64,000 nucleotides of DNA from contig NZ_BCRM01000005.1 of NCBI RefSeq assembly GCF_001552595.1, forward strand, positions 186,001 to 250,000, given 5' to 3'. The DNA comes from Rhodococcus erythropolis NBRC 15567 (lineage in GTDB: Bacteria > Actinomycetota > Actinomycetes > Mycobacteriales > Mycobacteriaceae). The notes under the pieces are model-generated. The model saw nothing but the letters and a program-made list of their open reading frames with translations. It did not search any database and had not been told where the DNA came from. The translations under genes were made by a program, and so were the position numbers. Positions 14,608 through 24,676 of this stretch are shown here, one piece after another; positions within the stretch are counted from its first letter, which is position 1; every line of letters begins with the position of its first letter.

Positions 14608-14617
14608 CGATATATCG
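14608..14617 (+). promoter_or_regulatory. Candidate PadR operator palindrome
   Basis: CGATATATCG is a perfect 10-bp palindrome about 35 nt before the PadR start, followed by a looser ATCGT...ACGAT repeat (14614-14635). AT-rich ATAT-centred palindromes in front of PadR genes are often autoregulatory sites; that role here is inference. Confidence 0.45.
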
Positions 14618-14651
14618 TCGAACTATCAACGATAGTGATGGAGGTTCGACG

Positions 14652-15407
14652 ATGGATGCAAGTTTCGCGAACGAGGGGATGTTCGGCCGACGCGGTTTCT
14701 TCGGCGGTTTCGGCCGTGAGCAACGGCCACCATTTGTGATGTGGGTGCCGACGGACGACGGCGCGCCGGGCGATGGTCCCGGCGATCGAGACGGTGGACG
14801 ACGCGGTCGACCGCACGAGCGGCCGGGCTTCGGTGACATGCCACGCAGAGGCCATCGGCGGGGGCGTTTCGGTCCAGACGGCGGACCCGGCCCCGGCTTC
14901 GGTCCGGGCGCTCAGTTCGGTCGCGGGCGAGGACGTGGCGGACGCGGTCGTCGTGGAGATGTGCGCGCTGCGATTCTGTTGTTGATCGCGGAAGAGCCGA
15001 TGCACGGCTACGAATTGATTCAACAGATCGTCGAGCGCAGCGGCGGCGTCTGGAAGCCGAGTCCGGGTTCCATTTATCCCGCGCTGTCCCAACTCGAGGA
15101 CGAGGGACTGGTCATCATCGAAAAGGTCGCCGGCCGCAAGACCGCCAAGCTGACCGAGGAAGGCCTCGCGTACGTCGAGGAGCATCGCGCCGATCTCGGG
15201 GCACCGTGGGATGACGTTCGTCTCAGCGTAGGGGAGCCGGAGCAGGACCTTCGTGAACTGATCGGCCAGCTGATGGGCGCGGCCGGTCAAGTGGCTGCTG
15301 TAGGCACACCAGCGCAGGTCAAGGCCGCAGCCGACGTGCTTGTCGAGGCGCGCAAGTCGCTCTACCGAGTGCTTGCCGGTGATGACGCCGATGAAGGCGG
15401 CAATTGA
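14652..15407 (+). CDS. PadR-family transcriptional regulator with Gly/Arg-rich N terminus
   Basis: 251 residues. The start is ATG 14652 with GGAGG at 14640-14644; an upstream start at 14571 lacks a site and is rejected. Residues 1-95 are low complexity, rich in Gly, Arg, Asp and Pro (RGRGRGGRGRRG near the end). Residues about 98-180 are the PadR winged helix: AILLLIAEEPMHGYELIQQI, SPGSIYPALSQLEDEGLV, and the Lys/Arg wing GRKTAKLTEEG. The C-terminal helices would dimerise. The long disordered basic/acidic arm is unusual; such arms occur in some actinobacterial PadR proteins. A palindrome sits in its promoter. Target genes unknown; the lipase downstream is a candidate. Confidence 0.88.
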   Translation: MDASFANEGMFGRRGFFGGFGREQRPPFVMWVPTDDGAPGDGPGDRDGGRRGRPHERPGFGDMPRRGHRRGRFGPDGGPGPGFGPGAQFGRGRGRGGRGRRGDVRAAILLLIAEEPMHGYELIQQIVERSGGVWKPSPGSIYPALSQLEDEGLVIIEKVAGRKTAKLTEEGLAYVEEHRADLGAPWDDVRLSVGEPEQDLRELIGQLMGAAGQVAAVGTPAQVKAAADVLVEARKSLYRVLAGDDADEGGN

Positions 15408-15415
15408 GACGTCGG

Positions 15416-15438
15416 ATACCTACTGTTCGGTAGGGTAT
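15416..15438 (+). promoter_or_regulatory. Imperfect dyad before the lipase gene
   Basis: ATACC-TAC / GTA-GGGTAT around a 6-nt centre, with one unpaired base. It lies between the PadR stop and the lipase start at 15502, where a promoter or operator is expected. Weak evidence. Confidence 0.25.
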
Positions 15439-15501
15439 GCGCCCCGAAGTTTCTGGTGTTACGGTCAGCTCCCTCGTAGGATCAGAGCAGGAGCAGGAAC
15501 A

Positions 15502-16521
15502 ATGGCTGGCGTCAAACGGTCTGTGGGACTGACATTTTCGGTAGCAGTGGCGCTGCTGATCGGAGCACCGCCGGCGATATCGGCTGCCGCACCGACGCTC
15601 CCGTCTGCGAGTGCCGACGCGATGGACGTTCCTCTCGACATCGGTCCGGGTCAGGCGACTCGTTCCGTTGCCACGGCATATGCGCATGCTCATCCAGGAT
15701 CCGCACCTGCCGGGTCGAACGATTTCGCCTGTGAGCCTTCCGCCACGCATCCCCGACCAGTTGTACTCGCCCACGGAACCGACACCGAGGCGTACGCGGA
15801 TTGGGCGGCCCTGTCGCCGGCACTGGCAGCTGACGGCTATTGCGTCTTCGCCCTCAATTACGGCGGTGCGATCAAAGAAGAAGACGGGGACGTCGCACAC
15901 GAGACTTACGGCGTCGGTGACATAGTCGGTAGTGCCACCGCGTTCGGTTCTTTCGTCGATCAGGTGCTGACCGCGACCGGAGCGGACAAGGTCGACGTGA
16001 TCGGCTACTCCCAAGGCGCGACGGTGACGCGGTACTACGTCAACAAAATGGGCGGCGACGCCTACGTCGATCATTGGGTCGGCTTGGCTTCGCCGACCTA
16101 CGGAGGGGTGATGTTCGGGTTGGTTCCCATCGTCCGTGCAATCCCCGGCGGAGAAGACTTTGTCGAAGATGTCTTTTCGCGAGCTGTCCGCGAGCAGATG
16201 CAGGGGTCGGATACGTTGAACTCCCTCAACGACGGCGGCGACACCGTACCCGGAGTGCGCTACACGACTATCGGGTCCACTGTCGACGAGATGATCCAGC
16301 CGTCCTCGAACATCGCGCTCCGCGACGCCGGTGCCGAAAACATCGTCCTCCAGGATCTGTGCCCGTCGAACCTGACCGGCCACTTCCGCATGCCGTACGA
16401 CCCCTACGTGATCGACGTCATCCGGACGGTCCTCGACCCCGATGCCGAGCGGCACGCTTCGTGCAGCGCGGTGCCGCTCGGCACGGATATTCCGCAAGTG
16501 GTCATCGATGCAAATTCGTGA
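15502..16521 (+). CDS. Secreted alpha/beta-hydrolase, lipase class 2 type
   Basis: 339 residues from ATG 15502 with AGGA upstream. A clear Sec signal peptide: KR, hydrophobic SVGLTFSVAVALLIGA, then Ala-rich cleavage region near residue 30. The mature enzyme has PVVLAHGTDTEAYADWAALS (oxyanion strand), the nucleophile elbow VIGYSQGA with the catalytic Ser, and a late acid/His region ending GHFRMPYDPYVIDV. This fits the extracellular triacylglycerol lipase/esterase family of Rhodococcus and Streptomyces. Substrate probably esters or acylglycerols; not deducible further. Its stop codon lies inside a 15-bp tandem repeat. Confidence 0.9.
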   Translation: MAGVKRSVGLTFSVAVALLIGAPPAISAAAPTLPSASADAMDVPLDIGPGQATRSVATAYAHAHPGSAPAGSNDFACEPSATHPRPVVLAHGTDTEAYADWAALSPALAADGYCVFALNYGGAIKEEDGDVAHETYGVGDIVGSATAFGSFVDQVLTATGADKVDVIGYSQGATVTRYYVNKMGGDAYVDHWVGLASPTYGGVMFGLVPIVRAIPGGEDFVEDVFSRAVREQMQGSDTLNSLNDGGDTVPGVRYTTIGSTVDEMIQPSSNIALRDAGAENIVLQDLCPSNLTGHFRMPYDPYVIDVIRTVLDPDAERHASCSAVPLGTDIPQVVIDANS

Positions 16522-16554
16522 GCTGCAAATTCGTGAGCTGCTAACTCGTGAGCA
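16510..16554 (+). repeat. 15-bp tandem repeat, three copies, over the lipase stop codon
   Basis: Units gcaaattcgtgagct (16510-16524 and 16525-16539, identical) and gctaactcgtgagca (16540-16554). The first unit contains the TGA of the lipase (16519-16521), so the stop-codon segment itself has been multiplied. Confidence 0.9.
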
Positions 16555-16578
16555 CCGAGATCACGTGGGTCGGGATTT

Positions 16579-16785
16579 TTACTCGGCGAGCTTGGCAGTG
16601 GCCTGCGCCCACAGGAAGAACTTGTTCGTTCCGAGGTCGCGGACGGTCTTGATGTTGAACGCTGCCTTCAAATGTTCTGCGTCCGAATCGCTTACGCCGT
16701 TGAGTGCCGCGACCGGGGCGTCCGCCAATTCTTCGACGGACTTTCCTGCGTAGGCCTTGTCGAACTTACTGTCGATGCCTGCCAT
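16579..16785 (-). CDS. Small conserved-looking helical protein, unknown function
   Basis: 68 residues with a strong GGAGGAAC site 6 nt before the ATG, so translation is credible. The sequence is Ala/Glu/Lys-rich and predicted all-helical: SVEELADAPVAALNGVSDSDAEHLKAAF looks like a helix-hairpin-helix-type unit, followed by NIKTVRDLGTNKFFLWAQA. No cysteines and no membrane helix. I do not recognise a named family. It is read away from fmt and toward the lipase. Confidence 0.75.
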   Translation of the reverse strand: MAGIDSKFDKAYAGKSVEELADAPVAALNGVSDSDAEHLKAAFNIKTVRDLGTNKFFLWAQATAKLAE

Positions 16786-17073
16786 CTAAGTTCCTCCGTG
16801 TGATCGGTGTATCCCGTATCAGCCTCCGCCGAGTGGCGACGACAGAGACAGTCAATACCGAGGACCGGTGAATCTGCAGGGTTCTGATCAAAGAAATTGC
16901 TGAGAAAGTGGTTCGGTGTGGCGCGAGGTAGGTCGTAGCTCCCGCAGTCCTTAGACTGACAGTTCCACCCACCGACACATCCGGGAGCATTTTCGTGAGT
17001 TGCAGTCCACCGCGTTCGACAGGCCGATCGGCTGATCAGAGTCCGAAGAGCCCAACGAAACGGGAGAGCTGAC

Positions 17074-17997
17074 ATGCGCGTCGTGTTCGCCGGAACGCCC
17101 GAACCCGCGGTTCCTTCGCTGCGGCGTCTCATCGAGTCTGCCAACCACGAAGTGGTAGCCGTCGTCACGCGTCCGGACGCTGTGGCGGGCCGCGGTCGCA
17201 AAGTCACCCGCTCGCCGATCGGTCTGCTTGCCGACGAGTACGGCATCCCGGTCCTGACACCGGTCAAGGCGTCCGATCCCGACTTCGCGGCCGAACTCGC
17301 CCGCCTGGAACCGGACTGCGCACCCGTCGTCGCCTACGGAAACCTGTTGCCGCAGAACGTCCTCGACATTCCGAAATACGGTTGGGTCAATCTGCATTTC
17401 TCGCTGCTTCCGGCGTGGCGCGGCGCCGCGCCGGTGCAGGCTGCGATCAGTGCCGGTGACGAGGTGACGGGCGCCAGTGCGTTCCGTTTGGAAGCCGGCA
17501 TGGATACCGGCCCCGTGTACGGAGTGATGACCGAGCGGATTCGCGACACCGATACGGCAGGCGACCTGCTCGGGCGTCTGGCGGAAAACGGCGCTGCCCT
17601 GCTCGAATCGGTACTCGACGGCCTGGAGGCCGGAGAGATCAACGCGGTTCCGCAGTCTGCCGACGGCGTCTCGTACGCCCCCAAGGTGACTGTGGACGCG
17701 GCCCGCGTGCGGTGGGAATTGCCCGCTCGCACGGTGGACCGGCACATCCGAGCAGTCACACCCGCGCCTGGGGCATGGACGATGATCGGTGATCTTCGAG
17801 TCAAGGTCGGCCCGGTCACCGTTACGGACGAGACCCTGGCAGTCGGTGAGATCTCGGTACGCAAGGATGGTCTGTACATCGGTACCGCGACCACCGCGGT
17901 ACGACTCGGGCAGATTCAGCCCCCGGGCAAGAAATTGATGTCGGCAGGGGACTGGGCACGCGGTGCCCGACTCGACGCGGAGGTACGAGCACAGTGA
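17074..17997 (+). CDS. fmt: Methionyl-tRNA formyltransferase
   Basis: Adds a formyl group from 10-formyl-THF to initiator Met-tRNA. 307 residues. N-terminal formyltransferase domain begins [15 protein letters not shown]; active-site residues are visible as Asn106 and His108 in [18 protein letters not shown] and Asp144 in GMDTGPV. The C-terminal domain (about 205-307) is the OB-like tRNA-binding part ([15 protein letters not shown]). Its stop overlaps the rsmB GTG by 4 nt, a pairing common in bacteria, linking initiator tRNA and ribosome modification. Confidence 0.97.
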   Translation: MRVVFAGTPEPAVPSLRRLIESANHEVVAVVTRPDAVAGRGRKVTRSPIGLLADEYGIPVLTPVKASDPDFAAELARLEPDCAPVVAYGNLLPQNVLDIPKYGWVNLHFSLLPAWRGAAPVQAAISAGDEVTGASAFRLEAGMDTGPVYGVMTERIRDTDTAGDLLGRLAENGAALLESVLDGLEAGEINAVPQSADGVSYAPKVTVDAARVRWELPARTVDRHIRAVTPAPGAWTMIGDLRVKVGPVTVTDETLAVGEISVRKDGLYIGTATTAVRLGQIQPPGKKLMSAGDWARGARLDAEVRAQ

Positions 17998-19442
17998 CCG
18001 AATCACGACGACCGGCACGGCGGACACAGGGTCCCGGAGCCAAGAATGCAACCGGTGGCAAGAACACCAAGCCGAAGCAGGCCAAGCGGCCGGATCCGGC
18101 AACCGCCGGGCTCGATCAGCCGCGCCTGGCTGCGCGCGACGTCCTGCGCGCGGTCCGTGAACGTGACGCATACGCGAACCTGGTTCTGCCCGGGCTCCTG
18201 CGTGACCGCAAACTCGACGCACGCGATGCGGCGCTGGCAACCGAACTCGCGTACGGCGCGGCACGTGCTCAGGGCCTCCTGGATGCGGTGATCGCGCATG
18301 CGGCGGGTCGGCCGATCGAAGAGATCGACGGAACCCTGCTCGATGTACTCCGACTCGGCTCGTACCAACTACTGCGTACTCGTGTCGCACCGCACGCTGC
18401 TGTTGCCACCTCGGTCGACCTCGTTCGCGCCGAAAACGGCCAGGGCCGAGCAGGATTCGTCAACGCGGTCCTGCGCCGTGTTTCCGAACGCACCCAGGAC
18501 GAGTGGGTCGAGCTGCTAGCCCCGAAGGACCCGGTCGGCCGACTCGCCTTCGAGCACGCGCATCCCCTGTGGATCGCGCAGGTATTTGCCGACTCGCTCG
18601 GCGCTGCAGCCGGAGAGCTCGAAGACGTCCTGATCGCCGACGACGCCCGCCCCGCCGTGCACCTCGTCGCCCGCCCCGGTGAGATCTCCGCCGAGGAGCT
18701 CGCACTGGTGACCGGCGGCGAGATCGGGCCGTACTCGCCGTACGCCGTGCATCTCGACGGCGGTGACCCCGGACAACTCGAGGCGGTCCGCCAAGGCCTG
18801 GCAGGAGTGCAGGACGAGGGCAGTCAGCTGGTTGCCCGCGCCCTCAGCATTGCTCCTCTCGAAGGTGAGGACTCCGGACGCTGGCTCGACCTCTGTGCAG
18901 GTCCAGGAGGAAAAGCGGCACTTCTCGGTGCTCTTGCCGGCATCGAAGGTGGTCGACTCGACGCCGTCGAGCCGGTCGAACACCGTGCCGAGTTGATTCG
19001 CAAGACCACTCGCGAGCTTCCCGTGGACGTACACGTGGCGGACGGCCGCGAATCCGGGCTCGAACCCGGATACGACCGCATCCTCGTCGACGCTCCCTGC
19101 ACCGGGTTGGGTGCGCTGCGTCGGCGCCCGGAGGCACGTTGGCGTCGCCAGCCGTCCGATGTGGCTCCGCTCGTGAAGTTGCAGCGTGAATTGCTCGCTG
19201 CTGCAATCGAACTGGTTCGCCCCGGCGGAGTGGTGCTGTACTCCACGTGCTCGCCGCACTTGTCGGAAACGCTGGCAGTGGTCGCCGATGCGGTGCGGCG
19301 TCATGGCGTCGTGGAACTCGACACCAAGGAATTGGTGCCAGGTGTCCCGGACGTCGGCGACGGATCGTCGGTTCAGTTGTGGCCGCATCGACACGGCACG
19401 GACGCTATGTTCATGGCCGCTTTGCGCAAGCCGCTGGCCTGA
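17994..19442 (+). CDS. rsmB: 16S rRNA m5C967 methyltransferase
   Basis: SAM-dependent methylation of C967 of 16S rRNA. 482 residues: a basic disordered leader (1-40), a NusB-like RNA-binding domain (about 42-170, [20 protein letters not shown]), then the Rossmann methyltransferase with SAM motif [15 protein letters not shown]. Both catalytic cysteines of the m5C family are present: Cys369 in DAPCTGLG and Cys419 in YSTCSP. GTGA overlap with fmt. Confidence 0.96.
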   Translation: MTESRRPARRTQGPGAKNATGGKNTKPKQAKRPDPATAGLDQPRLAARDVLRAVRERDAYANLVLPGLLRDRKLDARDAALATELAYGAARAQGLLDAVIAHAAGRPIEEIDGTLLDVLRLGSYQLLRTRVAPHAAVATSVDLVRAENGQGRAGFVNAVLRRVSERTQDEWVELLAPKDPVGRLAFEHAHPLWIAQVFADSLGAAAGELEDVLIADDARPAVHLVARPGEISAEELALVTGGEIGPYSPYAVHLDGGDPGQLEAVRQGLAGVQDEGSQLVARALSIAPLEGEDSGRWLDLCAGPGGKAALLGALAGIEGGRLDAVEPVEHRAELIRKTTRELPVDVHVADGRESGLEPGYDRILVDAPCTGLGALRRRPEARWRRQPSDVAPLVKLQRELLAAAIELVRPGGVVLYSTCSPHLSETLAVVADAVRRHGVVELDTKELVPGVPDVGDGSSVQLWPHRHGTDAMFMAALRKPLA

Positions 19443-19482
19443 TCGGATGACTTCTGGGCATCGGTAGTCGTATGGTGCCTAC

Positions 19483-19830
19483 ATGGTTACGTGGGAACAG
19501 GTTGTAGTACTGGGTTCGGCTCTTCCCTCCGTGGAAGAGTCGACCTCGTACAACACCCCGGCACTCAAGGTGGCAGGTAAAACTTTTGCGCGGCTCCGCA
19601 CCGAAGCGGAGGGCGCTTTGGTCGTGATGTGCGGTCTGGACGAGAAGGAGGCGCTACTCGCCAGTGGCGAGGCGGCTTTCTTCACCACAGATCACTATCA
19701 CGGGCACGGATCGATCCTCGTGCACCTCGAACTGATCGACGAGGTGCAGTTGGGCGAGATGCTCGAAGATGCGTGGCGGATCAAGGCGCCCGCCAAGGTG
19801 CGAAAGCTCCGCACCGTCGTCAAGAACTGA
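19483..19830 (+). CDS. MmcQ/YjbR-family protein
   Basis: 115 residues matching the small MmcQ/YjbR family, whose double-wing fold resembles DNA-binding proteins but has no settled function. Typical features: an N-terminal VVLGSALPSVEESTSYNTPALKVAGKTFARL, the central LVVMC strand, and the HYHGHGSILVHLELI segment. The family is widespread and often solitary. There is no ribosome-binding site stronger than average before ATG 19483; the gap to rsmB is 40 nt. Confidence 0.85.
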   Translation: MVTWEQVVVLGSALPSVEESTSYNTPALKVAGKTFARLRTEAEGALVVMCGLDEKEALLASGEAAFFTTDHYHGHGSILVHLELIDEVQLGEMLEDAWRIKAPAKVRKLRTVVKN

Positions 19831-19894
19831 TCGGATTTCACCGGCTCCGATGTGCATGCACGGTCGGCGATGAGTCACAGCTAAACTCGGCGGC

Positions 19895-20578
19895 GTGGCT
19901 TCCCCGATGATTGCACCGTCCATTTTGTCCGCAGATTTTGCTCGACTCGCCGATGAAGCGACTGCCGTGTCCGGCTCCGACTGGCTTCACGTCGACGTGA
20001 TGGACGCGCATTTTGTTCCCAATCTCACGCTGGGTCTGCCGGTGGTCGAGAGTCTGCTGAAGGCGACGGACATTCCTCTCGACTGCCATCTCATGATCGA
20101 GAATCCGGAGCGCTGGGCGCCGCCGTACGCCGAGGCCGGTGCGTACAACGTCACGTTCCACGCCGAGGCCACCGACGACCCGCGTTCGGTTGCCCGCGAT
20201 ATTCGTGCAGCTGGTGCCAAGGCGGGGCTGAGCATCAAGCCTGGAACCCCGATCGACGACTACCTGGAAATCCTCAAGGACTTCGACACCCTCCTGATCA
20301 TGAGCGTCGAACCCGGATTCGGTGGTCAGTCCTTCATGCCTCAGGTGCTCGACAAGGCACGCGCAGTTCGCAAGCTCGTCGACTCGGGTGAGCTGACGCT
20401 CCTCGTCGAAATCGACGGCGGCATCAACGCTTCCACGATCGAGCAGGCCGCTGAAGCAGGGATCGACTGCTTCGTCGCCGGTTCGGCGGTGTACGGGGCG
20501 AGTGATCCCGGTGAGGCGGTGCGCAAGCTACGCGCGCAGGCCGCCTCGGCGTCGCCGCACCTGACGCTGTCGGTCTGA
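19895..20578 (+). CDS. rpe: Ribulose-phosphate 3-epimerase
   Basis: Interconverts ribulose-5-P and xylulose-5-P in the pentose-phosphate pathway. 227-residue TIM barrel beginning [17 protein letters not shown]. Metal and catalytic residues are seen in [16 protein letters not shown] (Asp and His), [11 protein letters not shown] (His), [12 protein letters not shown] and [11 protein letters not shown] (Asp). It sits right before ribD, sensible because ribulose-5-P is also the substrate of RibBA. GTG start. Confidence 0.97.
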   Translation: MASPMIAPSILSADFARLADEATAVSGSDWLHVDVMDAHFVPNLTLGLPVVESLLKATDIPLDCHLMIENPERWAPPYAEAGAYNVTFHAEATDDPRSVARDIRAAGAKAGLSIKPGTPIDDYLEILKDFDTLLIMSVEPGFGGQSFMPQVLDKARAVRKLVDSGELTLLVEIDGGINASTIEQAAEAGIDCFVAGSAVYGASDPGEAVRKLRAQAASASPHLTLSV

Positions 20579-20586
20579 GCCGCTCG

Positions 20587-21639
20587 ATGGCAAAGGGTGG
20601 ACAGGCGTCGACGGCTGATCTTGACGCCGCGATGCAGATCGCGCTGGCCGCAGCCGATTCTGCGCGCGGATTCACCAGCCCCAACCCGCCGGTCGGCGCT
20701 GTCATCCTCGCCGCCGACGGCACCATCGCGGGCGTCGGTATGACACAACCGCCCGGTGGACCGCACGCGGAGGTCGTGGCTCTCGACGAGGCCGGCGATG
20801 CGGCACGTGGTGGAACGGCCGTGGTGACACTGGAACCGTGCAATCACCAGGGGCGAACCGGCCCTTGCTCGCAGGCATTGATCGACGCCGGGGTCTCGGC
20901 GGTCGTCTACGCAGTCGGTGATCCCAATCCCGAGGCTTCCGGCGGCGCAGCGACGCTCATGCGCGCTGGAATCAGCGTCACGGCCGGACTGAGAGCACCC
21001 GAGGTGGAAGCTGGTCCACTGCGAGCCTGGCTGCACAAACAGCGCACCGGTCGCCCGCACATCACGTGGAAGTACGCGGCCAGTCTGGACGGACGCAGCG
21101 CTGCCGAGGACGGAACGAGTCAGTGGATCACCGGTCCGCAGGCGAGGGCGCGCGTGCATGCTCAGCGGGCGCAGATCGATGCGATCGTGGTCGGCACCGG
21201 CACCGTGTTCGCCGATGATCCGTGGCTGACGGCGCGTCAGCCCACCGGTGAACTCGCGGCGCATCAGCCCGTACGCGTCGTCGTCGGAAAGCGTGAAATA
21301 CCTTCGACGGCAAGCGTTCTCGATGACACCGCACCGACTTTGGTGCTCAACACCGACAACATCGACGAAGTAGTCGAGGCGTTGGGGGAGTACACAGACG
21401 TACTTCTCGAGGGTGGGCCCCGTCTGGCCGGAGCATTCCTCGCCGCCGGATATGTCGACGTCATCGAGGCGTACATCGCTCCGATACTGCTCGGCGCGGG
21501 CGCTTCCGCGCTCGTCGATGCCGGAGTGCACACCATCACCGACGCCCACCGATTCCGTTTGGAGTCCGCGGTAACGATCGGCCCCGATATTTTGTTGAGT
21601 CTGGTTCCGGAGAGTTCTGCTCCGGGGAACGAGGAGTAG
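20587..21639 (+). CDS. ribD: Bifunctional riboflavin-specific deaminase/reductase
   Basis: Deaminates and then reduces the pyrimidine intermediate in riboflavin synthesis. 350 residues. Deaminase domain (about 10-150) with zinc ligands HAEVVAL and LEPCNHQGRTGPC. Reductase domain (about 165-350) starting HITWKYAASLDGRSA, with the NADPH-binding LLEGGPRLAGAFL. Starts 8 nt after rpe and ends 5 nt before ribC, so the riboflavin genes form one transcription unit with rpe. Confidence 0.96.
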   Translation: MAKGGQASTADLDAAMQIALAAADSARGFTSPNPPVGAVILAADGTIAGVGMTQPPGGPHAEVVALDEAGDAARGGTAVVTLEPCNHQGRTGPCSQALIDAGVSAVVYAVGDPNPEASGGAATLMRAGISVTAGLRAPEVEAGPLRAWLHKQRTGRPHITWKYAASLDGRSAAEDGTSQWITGPQARARVHAQRAQIDAIVVGTGTVFADDPWLTARQPTGELAAHQPVRVVVGKREIPSTASVLDDTAPTLVLNTDNIDEVVEALGEYTDVLLEGGPRLAGAFLAAGYVDVIEAYIAPILLGAGASALVDAGVHTITDAHRFRLESAVTIGPDILLSLVPESSAPGNEE

Positions 21640-21644
21640 GGCGC

Positions 21645-22253
21645 GTGTTCACAGGAATTGTGGAAGAACTCGGCGAAATTGTCGCCAAGGAAGAACTGGT
21701 CGATGCTGCACGCTTCACGGTGCGCGGGCCACTGGTCACCTCCGACGCCGGTCACGGCGATTCGATCGCGGTCAACGGCGTGTGCCTGACGGTCGTCGAT
21801 GTGCTTGCCGACGGTTCGTTCACCGCAGACGTCATGCAGGAAACGCTGAACCGCTCGAGCCTGGCGAAGTTGGATGTCGGCTCTCGCGTCAACCTCGAGC
21901 GTGCCGCGGCGCTGAACAGTCGACTCGGCGGCCACCTGGTCCAAGGGCACGTCGACGGAACTGGCCACGTCATTTCCCGCTCGCCTTCCGAGAACTGGGA
22001 GGTAGTGCGGATCGCACTGCCGGACTCCATTTCCCGATACGTGGTGGAGAAGGGTTCGATCACTGTCGACGGAGTCTCGCTGACGGTCTCCGCGCTGGGC
22101 GGCGACCGCGGGTTCGAGTACTTCGAGATCTCGCTGATCCCGACAACGCTCGAGTTGACGACGCTCGGAACCGCTGTGGTCGGTACGCCGGTCAACCTCG
22201 AGGTGGACGTGATCGCCAAGTACGTCGAGCGGCTTCACTCTGCCGGTCGGTAG
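21645..22253 (+). CDS. ribC: Riboflavin synthase alpha chain
   Basis: Dismutates two molecules of 6,7-dimethyl-8-ribityllumazine to riboflavin. 202 residues made of two lumazine-binding barrels: MFTGIVEELGEI at the N terminus and a second repeat beginning GHLVQGHVDGTGHV. The conserved NGVCLTVVD and DGVSLTVSAL are the paired binding strands of each barrel. GTG start at 21645. Called ribE in some genomes. Confidence 0.96.
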   Translation: MFTGIVEELGEIVAKEELVDAARFTVRGPLVTSDAGHGDSIAVNGVCLTVVDVLADGSFTADVMQETLNRSSLAKLDVGSRVNLERAAALNSRLGGHLVQGHVDGTGHVISRSPSENWEVVRIALPDSISRYVVEKGSITVDGVSLTVSALGGDRGFEYFEISLIPTTLELTTLGTAVVGTPVNLEVDVIAKYVERLHSAGR

Positions 22254-22295
22254 GACCAGGCTGATCGGACCCGTCCGATTGGTCGTAGGGTTGTC

Positions 22296-22316
22296 AGTGC
22301 ATCCGTCGGATGCACT
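22296..22316 (+). terminator. Hairpin between ribC and ribBA
   Basis: AGTGCATCC-GTC-GGATGCACT is a perfect 9-bp stem, followed by the weakly T-rich TGTTGTATT. It could attenuate or terminate read-through from ribC or protect a processed ribBA mRNA. It does not resemble an FMN riboswitch. Confidence 0.45.
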
Positions 22317-22363
22317 TGTTGTATTCGATGATGTTAAAAGTCAAGACTTTGGAGTGCGAGCAC

Positions 22364-24602
<2,239 letters not shown>

Positions 24603-24676
24603 CGTCTTCCGACCGGTTCGGTGCCCGCATCCTGCGCGTTTCCGAGTCGGTCGGTGGCGGCGACTAACCTGAAACC

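Noticed and set aside
22254-22363. FMN riboswitch before ribBA
   Set aside because: The conserved RFN boxes are not visible and only a simple 9-bp hairpin is present.
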